Assembly: GCA_026874595.1 (NCBI GenBank)
Contig: CM049315.1
Span: 19,367,664-19,431,663 of the forward strand
DNA: 64,000 nt
Direction: 5' to 3'
From: Sipunculus nudus
Lineage: Eukaryota > Annelida > Sipuncula > Golfingiida > Sipunculidae
Shown here: in pieces, positions 25,135-35,302 of the stretch
Position numbering within the stretch: position 1 is the first letter of the stretch
How the letters are laid out: each line of letters starts with the position of its first letter
The notes under the pieces: generated by a model
The model's database searches: none
The model's input: the letters and a program-made list of their open reading frames with translations, nothing else
Told to the model about the DNA's origin: nothing
Made by a program: the position numbers and the translations under genes

Positions 25135-26217
25135 AAAAAAATTGATTCATAATAATTAAATATTTAAAAATAGAGACATGGACAAACAAAGCTGATAATT
25201 TTATTTCCCATTCTGCTGAGGCAGGAAAAGAATGAATAAATGCTGGTATTAAGATTAATTTCATTAAATACACAGGTGTATTTATTTTTGTATCTCAAAA
25301 TATATATATATATTTAATATATTTGCATAATAATAAATATATGAAAATATCATCTGATTCTGAATTCATAATTCTAAATTGCACCATTTTATATCCCTAT
25401 TTTGGCTCATATATCATCAAAATATGCACACTGCTGGATTTAATAATATTCTGAATAATTAATTTGTTAAAATTATTTAAAAAGAAATTTAAAAATGCCA
25501 CATTACCACAAAATGGCTTCTTCTTGATTACTCCTTGAATTATTATATGTATTTACTATATAAGTGTGTCCCCTGGGGGGAGGGGGGGGGGGTTGACCAT
25601 TACTTAAAGTTACATGTTTGTGAAGTTAGAAGAATTTGGGCCTAACAACTACAATTTGTGCCATGTTAACTGACAACTGGACAGATAACAGATAATGAGT
25701 GATCCCTATAGCTCAGATGACTTTCAGTAATTCTGAGCTAAAAATGGAAGTCACAAGATTAAAACCCCATGAATAGGAAGCCAAGGACAGTCTAAAGACC
25801 ATACAGATCCACAGAGGGACCGAGTTATGAACACCAAACTGGATTTCGCAATGCTGTTTTTGGTTCTTGAGATGATGGTCAAATAGGCATGAAAATGTTC
25901 CAAGATCACTACCAACCAGATATATTGGATTTCTGCTGGGTTTAAAATTCATTTGTATACATCTAACAGGTGTTAATTACATTAATTTTATTTGACAGTT
26001 TGTGCCATGTTTGATAGAGCTGACCAGACAGCCCCATTATGAAATAAATATCGTTACTGAAGTTCAGATGACTCCACTTTGCCAAAAACTATGGTGTTCT
26101 GTGTTACAACTACACACTTATGTGCCGTAGAAAAGTTAGCTGAATAAATTCTTACAGTGCAAAGCATACCATATGTAGAAATAAAATTGGATATATCATA
26201 AAAGCTCAGGCACTTAC
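25135..26217. other. AT-rich spacer, G tract; no gene seen
   Basis: It contains a G run (25,582-25,592), a degenerate family C tail (CAGATGACTTTCAGTAATTC, about 25,715) and an 80-codon minus frame (25,713-25,952). The second copy keeps that frame open through a 3-bp deletion, but it has no recognisable domain and no splice context, so I do not call it a gene. Confidence 0.45.
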
Positions 26218-26345
26218 TGAACTTATAAATTGGCACCCAGTTAGAGTTGTTGGCCAGTTGGCGATTCTCAGACCTTTGTATCTATGGGGGTTGTCAGTGG
26301 GGTTGAACTTATTAAGAAATTTTGGTTTGGTCTCTGCCTTGAGAT
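26218..26345 (-). CDS. Candidate internal exon, unknown gene
   Basis: On the minus strand the acceptor GTGTTTTTCTTTGCAG ends before 26,345 and the donor TTCA^GTAAGTG follows 26,218. The 128 bp read as two bases of a split codon plus 42 codons without a stop. The peptide looks protein-like (KFLNKFNPTDNPHRYKGL, then RIANWPTTLTGCQF) but I do not recognise it. The whole exon is repeated in the second segment copy at 51,010-51,135, where a 2-bp deletion breaks the frame. A weaker alternative donor (TATAA^GTTCAG) would change the end phase. Confidence rests on splice sites and peptide composition only. Confidence 0.45.
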
Positions 26346-27988
26346 CTGCAAAGAAAAACACAAAACATCAAACTCTGACTAACCCTAACAAACAAGTGAC
26401 CCATGGACCATGATGCTATGCTGTATTAATCATAGTCTAACATTCACAACAGGAATTCATTTAAAAACTAAACACTAAACTCAGATTGACTCCACATTTG
26501 ACCTTGAACTTTGACCTGCCAAAGGTAAATGACCAAAAAAAGAGTAAGTGCAGCAGAGAAAAAAGGGTAGCCTACTTTGAAATGAAGAGTGAAAAAAGAG
26601 CAATTTCCCATCTCTTTAATTAGTCATAAACTGAATAATAAATGTGCTTGGTATACTATGTATGTGCATACATATTGCTGAAAATGTCAGAAACATACAT
26701 GGCACATGCCCTTGCATGAAGATGAGAGCATTTTCCACATGTTGTGACACATGATGGACAATTGCAAAGTGTTCAATTCTAGTTTTAACTGGACTGTTAG
26801 AGCATGAGAGAAAAATTCAAAGTTTATATCAAAATATTTTTTCACTGGAGTAAAAAAAAAAATAAAACAAGTGAGCCATGGGCAATTACACTCAGCTGAA
26901 GCCTTGAACAATGGGTAAAATTACTCCAGAGTGCTCAAAATCATTTTTCGTTTTGCAAACATACCTCAGATATAGGTTACAGTGACCTTATTCCACATCT
27001 GCTGCTACCATTGCATGCGACCTCATCTGACTAATAGTGTGTTAAAACCACGTTCTTTCACACAACTTTCAGAAAATAGGTCACAGTGACATATCAAGTT
27101 TCCAAGCAGATTTCTTATGGACCTCCCTGAAAGTTAGGTCAGAAGATTCTAAGTGAAAAGGATACAATTTGTGCCCTATCTGACTCACTGAGTGCTTAAA
27201 AATCATGCTTTTGGCACATAATTTACAAAATATAGGTCACCATGACCTAATTCCAGGTTTTCTAGGAGATTTGCACAGAAAGTAAAAGAAATACAGGTGG
27301 CACCACCAGCCTGCATGATCAATATGCATGCAAGTAATCATGGCGATCAATGCATTAGTTATTCAGATACTGGAGCTTTTGTATCAAATTGTTAATTATT
27401 CTAGGGGTACTTCCAAGCCCCATAGCTCAGAGGATATGGGTAACAGAGACCTAATTTCAGGTTTCCAAGGAGATTTTTCACGGACCTCCCTGGATGTCAA
27501 GTCAGAAGATTTTAGGTCCAACAGTGACAATTTGTGTCCTGATAACAGATGACCGCTTCATTTGAAGGTCTCAAAAATACACAAAACAAGGGACCAATGG
27601 GTCACTGTGCTCAGCTAAAGTTGACCTTGAAGTTACAAATCTAATACTTATAAAAGGAATTCAATTCACATTTGTGCGCAATGTTCTCTAAAACCACGCT
27701 GTGTACAATATTGTGCCATACATCATTTTAAAGGTTATTACCCCCGCAGTGACATAGGCGATATGAAAATAAATAATTATTAATATACATATAATTTTGA
27801 GTGATTTTTCCGTTTTTTTACCGAGCACAGCCGAACTGTCTTCGGCAATCATCGGAATGCATGCATCGTGTTCACTTAACCTCTAACACTAAGGACTATT
27901 GTTCATATGAATAACGCTTGCTTTCACTAAGGGATTTGACCCACGTGCGTGGTCAGTAAAGGAGACTAGATGTGTAGGAACGACTCGA
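26346..27988 (+). repeat. Family C-related modules with AGGTCA palindromes
   Basis: Degenerate heads lie at about 26,391, 26,866 and 27,585 (ACAAGKGACC...). Between them, GAGACCTAATTTCAGGTTTC-type modules are repeated, each opening with an AGGTCA-NNN-TGACCT-like palindrome (about 26,974, 27,068 and 27,234). A GCAGGTGGCACCACC-like palindrome is at about 27,292. The plus frame at 27,328-27,552 is part of this repeat, not a gene. Confidence 0.6.
27234..27248. promoter_or_regulatory. Perfect IR3 nuclear-receptor palindrome
   Basis: AGGTCACCATGACCT matches the consensus oestrogen response element (AGGTCA, 3-base spacer, TGACCT) with both half-sites intact. It sits in a repeat module; an identical site is at 52,023-52,037. 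The match is visible; any binding or function is unproven. Confidence 0.5.
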
Positions 27989-28853
27989 ATGCCCCCGCCT
28001 TGGGCAAATTGGAAACATTTGTAAAATTTTGAAAAATTTTTTAAAGTTCAGGAGGTGTCGTATGGTCAAAAGTAGGTCAACAAGGGCAAAATGCAAACTC
28101 GATCTGTAACTGGTCAATATCTGGCCACACACCAAAAATCAGGCCAATATCTGCAGGCATTGCGAAAAAAAGTCCGTACATGTGTATTTGTCATGATATT
28201 TCATATTTTTCATGAAATTTTCTATGTTCAGGAGCCGTAAAACGGTCAAAAGTAGGTCAACCAGGACGAAACGCGAACTTGATCTGTAACAGGTCTATAT
28301 CTGCCCACACACCAAAAATCAGGCCAATATCTGCAGGCATTGCGAAAAAAAGTCCGTACATGTGTATTTGTCATGATATTTCATATTTTTCATGAAATTT
28401 TCTATGTTCAGGAGCCGTAAAACGGTCAAAAGTAGGTCAACCAGGACGAAACGCGAACTTGATCTGTAACAGGTCTATATCTGCCCACACACCAAAAATC
28501 AGGCCAATATCTGCAGGCATTGCGAAAAAAAGTCCCTACATGTGTATCTGTCTTGAATATTTCTATTTTTCATGAAATTTTCTAAGTTTAGGAGCCGTAA
28601 AACGGTCAAAAGTTGGTCAACCGGGACGAAACACGAACTTGATCTGTAACTGGTCTATATTTGCCCACACACCAAAAATCAGGCCAATATCTGCAGGCAT
28701 TGCGAAAAAAAGTCCGTACATGTGTATTTGTCAAGAAATTTCATATTTTTCAATTAAAAAGTCCGTACAACTGTTTGATTTCGGAATGACGGAAGGACGG
28801 AATGACGGACATGGGTAAAACTATATGCCCCGGCCACTTTGTGGCGGGGGCAT
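27989..28853 (+). mobile_element. Tandem-core element with hairpin end, family B, copy 1
   Basis: The left end ATGCCCCCGCC (27,989-27,999) is exactly complementary to GGCGGGGGCAT (28,843-28,853). The right end is a hairpin: ATGCCCCGGCCAC, loop TTT, GTGGCGGGGGCAT (28,825-28,853), with one mismatch. The core has 180-bp units with anchors at 28,141, 28,321, 28,501 and 28,681 plus a partial first unit. A GGAATGACGGAAGGACGG-type short array precedes the hairpin. No coding potential. The structure matches pearl/HINE-type elements described from bivalves. Confidence 0.75.
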
Positions 28854-29758
28854 AAAAAACTCATGTTTCTCGCTGATGAAATGGAGAGTTCAACCCAGGA
28901 GGATTAATGACAAAACCTAATTCAAAGTCCCAGTTTCAGGAACATGCGTGGGGTGGGGTGGAGTAGTGTCTGGGGTTTCAGGCTTCGAAATTGTCTGATA
29001 CGATGAAAAAAAAAACATTGCGGCAGTTCAAAATGAATACAGACCCTCTCTATGGAATTCTGTTAGGTCCACTCCTGCTACTTACGAGGTATGCATATTT
29101 CTGTTTCTTTCTTCAGGAACAGTTTCCTTGCAACCTACATTTAATAAATCTTTCATGTGTTCCTCACATCAACCTAATCTTTATAAATCCACCTATAGAA
29201 TCCAGCCAAATATAATCGAAAACCTGAATGACCCCGCGTCTCATTCCGGTTCGCAATGTCAACACCATCACTGGCCAGGTCATCAAGCTAAACATACTGG
29301 GGTATAAATTTCTTGCCACAAGGACAGAACCACAGAATGAATGTTAAAAATATTGGAGTGACTGCAGGATCACTCACACACTGTCTCCACCAGATTATGA
29401 GTTTATACGGACGGACGGTATGATGTTAAGGATTCATGTAATTTAAAAGTAAGTGGCAAAATTAAGATACAAGCAGCTGTACATAGAAACAGTTCATGTT
29501 CACAGAAGTGTTGTGCCTCAGACAGGTGTGCGAGTTATTCTGCAGTCGTGCCAAAATGTTTATACGTATCTTATGGAGACAGTTTCTCACTGAAAACCTA
29601 TATTTTCTGTTAACTTTTAGAATAAAAAAAATTAGCCAACATTTCACATCTCAGTTAATAAATCTCCCCAACCCCGGTAATAAGCCTGGTATACCGGGTC
29701 TATCAGCTAGTCTAAAATAACATAGAAAGAAGACAAAATAAAGTCTGAGAGGAAGAGG
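28854..29758. other. No confident gene; present in both segment copies
   Basis: Moderately complex sequence with open frames at 28,991-29,215 and 29,496-29,720 (plus), both also present in the second copy. A possible minus donor (CCTC^GTAAGT, about 29,086) has no good upstream acceptor. I see no recognisable protein. Confidence 0.4.
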
Positions 29759-30601
29759 TTGTAGCGACATCTCTCATACAATCATCAAGATGAAGTCACA
29801 TTTGATTGTAGTCTTTAATAGCAGTCACTCACATAAAACTGAAATACACACAAATGGATGGTCAATATTATAATATTATACTATTGCTGTAAATAAAGCA
29901 AACCATATAAGATTTCACAGTTTGTTCAATAAACATTAATAGATGTATGTTGGTACTGTTATTTTACTTGAATACATGCTATAATGAAGCTATTCTAACA
30001 GCTCTGGGTATAAATACACAAACACCATAGTGTTCTATGACTGAAGTTCTCATGCAAGTTAAACTTATCTAGATTTATAAAACAATGTATTAAGTGGAAA
30101 AATATAAGAATAAACAAATCTGCCATCATGCTACATTTTAAGTCTGTAACCACTTAAAGAGCACTCAAACTTGTTATAACAAAATCCTTGGTCTAAGGAG
30201 TATATCAGGCCGTATGCAGGGCCAATCTGGTGACTAAAATGTAACTAAAAGCGAGTTAACTCTGGCGCATCAGAGCACATGCAGCGCCATCTCGTGACCG
30301 AAAAGTACACGAAAGCAGGTTATCTCAAACGTAAAACCATCCCGCCTGGCAGTACATAATTTAAACATGCGAACGTATCATTACATACAATGCAAATACT
30401 AATACAAACAGACATACATCCCGTGTGTTCTAAATAAACGTTAATAAGTGCTTTTTCATTATCTCTAGTCAGACTCTGTCAAACCTGACTTCACATCACA
30501 GTTTCGAGGCGGCAAAAAGAATAACAAAGTTTAAAAGAGACCTTCAACATCGATATAGGATGTAAAACATCGATATACGTCTAGTTCTAAGTTCAACATA
30601 C

Positions 30602-30643
30602 CTCCTTGCCGGAACGTTCTAATAGCAAATTTGTCTGTAACAT
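30602..30643 (-). CDS. Candidate first coding exon, minus strand
   Basis: An ATG at 30,643 opens 14 codons (MLQTNLLLERSGKE) ending at a strong donor, AAGGAG^GTATGT. In the second copy (56,934-56,975) the start, length and donor are kept but two residues differ (L to W, S to A). It ends at a codon boundary, so it cannot splice directly to the 26.2-kb exon; an unseen exon would be needed. I do not recognise the protein. Confidence 0.3.
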
Positions 30644-30702
30644 GGTTATCGGCTGTCTTTCAGCTACTTCTGCAAAGCGCGCTCACATGCAATACATTAA
30701 AA

Positions 30703-30799
30703 ATGGCTACCAGTACAAGTGACCCTAGCAAACGTCATCACCAACGAGGTCAAATAAAAACTACGCTGAACAGCTGCTCCACCGACCACAGCTCTACTG
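30703..30799 (+). CDS. Candidate first coding exon, plus strand
   Basis: AAAAATGGCTACC starts a 32-codon frame (MATSTSDPSKRHHQRGQIK, then TTLNSCSTDHSSTG) ending at a possible donor G^GTAAAA. The same 97-bp frame is kept in the second copy (57,035-57,131) with a single S to N change. The donor coincides with the edge of a repeat, so it may be accidental. No recognised domain. Confidence 0.28.
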
Positions 30800-31413
30800 G
30801 TAAAATGGGCCATGGATGGTTGATATAATTGAAGATTTTGTTGCAAAAGTTTTTTGTGATCTGACCATATGTTTCCTTATTTTGAAACTGAAGCATCACT
30901 GCATACAGTAAACAGTTTGTGAATATAAGATCTATACTATTACCATGCTCATTGGTTGGCTCTGTTGACAATTCAGCAGTTTACACATTTGTTCAGTTAG
31001 ATCCTAATTTTTCTATCAAACCAATATTTTTTTTCCATTTCATTAAATGTGAACAGATGCAATAAAGTTCCCAATCCATGATGGGAGAACTTGATTTTGG
31101 ACGAGTTGGTGGGGGGGGGGGGGGGGGGGGGTTGATATAGATGGGAGTTACCACACCTCTGCACCTCTGATTAAAGTCACACGAGAAACGTTTTAATTAA
31201 TTCACTTTGGCACCACATGGTGCTTGCGGTGGCGCCATCTGTGTTCTTCTCGTGGTGCAAGATTAAGTTTTATATTGATGTAATTACTAATTTGTGATGG
31301 ATATTGATGTATAAGGGTGAATTGCACTATGATGACGAATAAAGGATTTACAAATTTTATGAAAATGTTTTGAAACTGGGACATAAATTTATTAAAAATA
31401 TATCTTCATGTTA
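30800..31413 (+). repeat. G-tract repeat module
   Basis: It matches the module at 10,725-11,105 (GCCATGGWTGGTTGA, GTGAACAGATGCAATAAA, poly-G, GGGAGTTACC). It has a 21-base G run at 31,111-31,131 and a GCGGTGGCGCCATC palindrome variant at about 31,228. It ends at the insertion point of the retrotransposon. Confidence 0.6.
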
Positions 31414-31727
31414 TTTAATCAATGATTCATACAACACTCCTCACACAGGGCATGTTTGCAGGAGGGGAGGAGTTTTTCTTACTTGATTATGCTTAATAGC
31501 CAAAGGGGGTACCTGGGATTCTCATCACGCAACCATTCACCAACCAAGATCCATTTGTGCCCACGTGCAAAGGTAAAATAAAACAAGAACACCAGATATT
31601 GTTGTTTTGGCCGCCCTGGGCCACAACATGGTAGGATTTTTACTAAGCCTCACCGACATACATATGTACAAAATGATTACATTTGCCGCCTTCCCTCCTT
31701 CAAAGTGGGGTTCCGTTGAGGAAAATA
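31414..31727 (-). repeat. Retrotransposon outer 314-bp repeat (B2)
   Basis: It begins TTTAATCAATGATTC at the element's edge and looks identical over 314 bp to 32,606-32,919. It lies at the 3' end of the element in coding orientation. Confidence 0.9.
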
Positions 31728-32155
31728 CGCCTCTACCAAATACTATTCAAGCATACAAAAGCGCTTTAAGCTACAAATACAGTTCATATATGAATTTAAG
31801 AAAATGCTCGTCCGTACCTATTAAACTTGTGTGTTAAGAGTGAGTAAACTTTGATTGGATGAGCTCTTTAAGCGGTTCCCTTATGTTATGATTTTTAACT
31901 GACCCAATTATGTTCTAAAGTTAGAAATCCTGGTTCTTAAGCATGGTTCTAAAGTTAAGAATTTTGTTCACAAGTTGCTTGTATAACATGAAATGCTTGC
32001 AAGTTCTTCTATTTCAACTTGACATCTTCTCCCTTTAACTCTTTAGGCTTGTTGGACTTGCCAGTGCGACATTCCTGTAACAAACTGAAATACATTGTGA
32101 GAGAAATGCTAGCCTAGATATAAACAAGGGCGGCACTGCATGGGGTGGTGGTGGG
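31728..32155 (-). other. Spacer between inner A2 and outer B2 repeats
   Basis: 428 bp of unique sequence inside the retrotransposon with no coding frame of note. It ends at GGAGAAAGTATGG, where the 450-bp repeat starts. Confidence 0.6.
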
Positions 32156-32605
32156 AGAAAGTATGGAATCCAAAATGCTACGTCTGTTGTAAAGATTGTT
32201 GTGATTCAAGATGCTAAACCGTTAGTTTATAAAGACTTGGGTTGGTGATCTCCTAGATGCTCATTGGTCAAGTTCACTAGCCCTGACCTCCCGGCTGACC
32301 ATTGGTTGTGCTCATTAGCCAATCCCTGAGGAGCTGGCCTGTGTCCGCCTCAGCCCCAGGTGGCAGGCCAGCTGACCAAGGACCGTTGTGGTCAACTAGC
32401 TGGTTCATTAACACCTTACGTAATGCAAGCTGTTAAGTAATCGTGCTCAGGGACCAAAATCTATTGACATGCCAGTTACTCTTTCCTATTAATTAATTTC
32501 CTCAGAATTGAATGTGTCATACATGGTAATTCTTAATGATCTTTAGACCTACCTAATTTTCTGAATTTTGATTAAATGAGCCCTATGATAAGCATAGACC
32601 TTGTA
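32156..32605 (-). repeat. Retrotransposon inner 450-bp repeat (A2)
   Basis: It differs from 40,359-40,808 at about two positions by eye (GTCCGCC/GTCCTCC; GAATGTG/GAATATG). It contains several CCAAT pentamers in both orientations, as a promoter might. Its end abuts the 314-bp repeat at 32,606. Confidence 0.9.
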
Positions 32606-32919
32606 TTTAATCAATGATTCATACAACACTCCTCACACAGGGCATGTTTGCAGGAGGGGAGGAGTTTTTCTTACTTGATTATGCTTAATAGCCAAAGGGG
32701 GTACCTGGGATTCTCATCACGCAACCATTCACCAACCAAGATCCATTTGTGCCCACGTGCAAAGGTAAAATAAAACAAGAACACCAGATATTGTTGTTTT
32801 GGCCGCCCTGGGCCACAACATGGTAGGATTTTTACTAAGCCTCACCGACATACATATGTACAAAATGATTACATTTGCCGCCTTCCCTCCTTCAAAGTGG
32901 GGTTCCGTTGAGGAAAATA
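32606..32919 (-). repeat. Retrotransposon inner 314-bp repeat (B1)
   Basis: Copy of 31,414-31,727 placed directly after the 450-bp repeat, giving the CCTTGTA|TTTAATC junction. Confidence 0.9.
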
Positions 32920-33465
32920 TGCCACATGGCCAGCATGGCCACCCCACTAATGCCCTGGAGAGAAGGAGGTGTGAGGAAGTCTCCTATTGGCAGGTGTGAC
33001 AATGTATATACTGAACATACTGTGGTCCATTCCATCTACCCTTTTCTAAGTAACAATTATTATCCTAGTCGTGCAGTACTGTGCATTCCTATTGAATCAA
33101 ATAATTGACTATTTGTTTGATTATTCCTAATGCACATTCATTCCAGTAGTAATTGTAGCACATTTTCGCCATCAGTGCGCAGGCTATATCCTATTTCCTA
33201 CTAATTTGCTTACACTGGCTGAATTGGTACAATCTTAAAAACAACTGATCCAAGTAAACTATCCTAACCAACTAAACAGAATGCACATGAGCTTGTTTAA
33301 GGTAGGTAATTAGTGACCTTAATGTCAGGGCCTTCCTTGTTATTTTATTGCATAAACCTACAGTACCTGGTAGCATGCATTATCAACTATGGACTATGTA
33401 GACTTATCTGAATGGGTCCACCCCGAAATACCACTTATACTTATAAATACTTATGGCTCCAGTTC
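32920..33465 (-). other. Retrotransposon 3' non-coding region
   Basis: Unique sequence between the inner repeat and the 125-bp array. The short frames here have no domain. Confidence 0.5.
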
Positions 33466-34090
33466 TTGTATAATTTCACCTATTTCCCACTGTATACTAA
33501 GACGGGAATCTTGGAGCACCTTACTGAAGCTGCAGAAAGTTACCTACACACTTTACTTACTGAAGGCTAACCCGCCAACTTTGTTTTAGCTCTGCATTAT
33601 TGTGTTCCACTGCATTCAAAAGGGGTCCATCCCAGAGCACCCTACTGAGTCTGCAGAATAAAGTTGCCTATGCACATAACTTATTGAAGGCTAATACAAC
33701 AACTTTTGTTTTAGCTCTGCATTATTGTGTTCGACTGCATTCAAAAGGGGTCCATCCCAGAGCACCCTACTGAGTCTGCAGAATAAAGTTGCCTATGCAC
33801 ATAACTTATTGAAGGCTAATACAACAACTTTTGTTTTAGCTCTGCATTATTGTGTTCGACTGCATTCAAAAGGGGTCCATCCCGGAGCACCCTACTGAGT
33901 CTGCAGATTAAAGTTGCCTATGCACATAACTTATTGAAGGCTAATACAACAACTTTTGTTTAAGCTCTGCATTATTGTGTTTCACTGCACCCAAAGGGGT
34001 CCATCCCGGAGCACCCTACTGAAGCTGCAGCCTTAAGTTGCCAATACACCTTACCGAACAACCTAAATAAATAACTGACGTCAGCTGCTT
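33466..34090 (-). repeat. 125-bp tandem repeat, about 5 units
   Basis: TCTGCATTATTGTGTT recurs at 33,591, 33,716, 33,841 and 33,966, exactly 125 bp apart. A diverged unit precedes them and GGGTCCATCCC continues to about 34,110. The middle units are nearly identical. The array lies just downstream of the recombinase gene. Confidence 0.88.
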
Positions 34091-34330
34091 TACTGAATGG
34101 GTCCATCCCAGAACACCACTTATCATAAACTAAGAAACAGGCAATGCTTATAACTCGATATTCTGGTGCTTTACTCCTAAGTATAACAAAGAGCAGATTT
34201 TTTTTTTTTTTCTATTAATGAGATTTATTCTATAACCAACATTAAACGCAATCGCTAATAGGATCATCCCTGAACATCATTTGTCAGTTAACCAGACTAG
34301 CGCAGTAACCTTACTCAGCTTACTCAGCTA

Positions 34331-35302
34331 TCACTGTAAAGTATGCATCCTGATGTACTTTCTAAATGCGTCCGACCTCCATCTGCCCATGAATCTGATT
34401 TCTGCATCCGTCTTTCCGCATGCAGCCGCCTCTGTGGCTGCCCCGATTCTAAAGCTGTGCCCTTTAAACCTATTTGGATCGAGACTGCAAAATCTTAAAT
34501 CTTTCTCCAGCTGACTGTTGAAATTAGCTCGACTAAGACAATTTGCGCCCGGAAAAGAGAAAAGTGGTCCAGAACTGGGTCCTCTGAGCTTAATGAAATC
34601 CCACAAGCATTGTACTGGGCAGTGGGAGGTCGGACGTGATTTAAGTTTTACAACCTGGATCTGTCCTGGAATGGGATTCTTTGTGTTTGTCAGAATAAGA
34701 TTGCAGTGGGATACCCTATCTTTTGTTACACCAAAAGATACCTGGTTTAGCTGAAGGACCTTTGCACTTTCCTTACTGCTATTTGGGATGAGTTCGCCTA
34801 TTCTAAAGAATCCATAGAAACATACCAGGTACAAGGCTCTGAACAAGCTTCTGTTATAATAGGATGTAGTTGTACATTCTAAGTTGTCAACTAATTTGGT
34901 TAGCACTGCCTTTGTGATAGGGCAACGGGAGTCTAGTGACGGGGCCTTTTTTAGGGCTGCTTGTAAGAGTCTCCGAACTGCTGGGGAGGCTGTTGGGTCT
35001 GAAAGACCCCTTACTTTGTGTACGTAAGCTAGGGCTGAAGCAGCAGTTGCCAGCGTTGAGCCTGAACAACCATCTGCAAATTTGGATGTTAGGAAGAGAA
35101 AAGTTACTGTTGTGGACAAAGGTACTGATACCCATTCAGGATGGTTGTGAGAGATGGCAAATTGCCTTAGTGCACCCCATACACCCTTATAGGATACCTG
35201 AGTAGATGGCGCTAGACAGTCTTTTAAAAGATTGCAACCTATCTGAAATAGTCTAGCCGTACTGGAAGAGGTGGGTGTTGGACTGGAGATGTTTCTGCCC
35301 AT
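34331..35302 (-). CDS. Retrotransposon tyrosine recombinase, apparently intact
   Basis: 323 codons, ATG to stop. This enzyme is expected to integrate the circular DNA form without target duplication. All catalytic residues are in place: Arg167 in YGFFRIGEL, His282 and Arg285 in GHSFRIGAAT, Trp308 in MGRWRS, and nucleophile Tyr316 in RKYIR. An N-terminal SAM-like core-binding region (about residues 30-125, including STQVSYKGVWGALRQF) precedes the catalytic domain. It overlaps the end of the RT frame by 64 bases in another frame, as is common in compact retroelements. It is the only coding region of the element without a visible defect, so it may still act on related elements. Confidence 0.92.
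   Translation of the reverse strand: MGRNISSPTPTSSSTARLFQIGCNLLKDCLAPSTQVSYKGVWGALRQFAISHNHPEWVSVPLSTTVTFLFLTSKFADGCSGSTLATAASALAYVHKVRGLSDPTASPAVRRLLQAALKKAPSLDSRCPITKAVLTKLVDNLECTTTSYYNRSLFRALYLVCFYGFFRIGELIPNSSKESAKVLQLNQVSFGVTKDRVSHCNLILTNTKNPIPGQIQVVKLKSRPTSHCPVQCLWDFIKLRGPSSGPLFSFPGANCLSRANFNSQLEKDLRFCSLDPNRFKGHSFRIGAATEAAACGKTDAEIRFMGRWRSDAFRKYIRMHTLQ

Larger units (their letters stand above)
29759..30799. other. Non-repetitive block with divergent candidate first exons
   Basis: This 1.04-kb block interrupts a local repeat: GAGGAAGAGG on the left and GTAAAATGGGCCATGG on the right are adjacent parts of the repeat seen near 9660 and 10,730. It is richer in CG dinucleotides than its surroundings. 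It contains two ATG codons pointing away from each other 60 bp apart and, within candidate intron 1, two CATCGATATA motifs (about 30,550-30,577). The second segment copy has it at 56,079-57,131. Either an old promoter region split the repeat or the block was inserted. Confidence 0.4.

Noticed and set aside
25713-25952. 80-codon minus frame kept open by a 3-bp deletion in copy 2
   Set aside because: One in-frame indel is weak evidence; no start context, splice site or recognisable domain, and it overlaps a decayed family C tail.
29040-29135. Tiny 28-bp intron (GAG^GTATGC ... CTTTCTTCAG) on the plus strand
   Set aside because: Too short for spliceosomal removal and there is no coding context either side.
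28991-29215. 74-codon plus frame with hydrophobic stretch
   Set aside because: Shortened at its start in the second copy, no splice context or homology I recognise.
31414-32919. The 314-bp direct repeats as LTRs of a small LTR element
   Set aside because: Order A1-ORFs-B1-A2-B2, no TG...CA ends, no target duplication, and a tyrosine recombinase instead of integrase; they are split direct repeats.
34281-35205. Plus-strand frames opposite the recombinase gene
   Set aside because: Shadows of the minus-strand recombinase, which has all catalytic residues; the plus frames have no domain.
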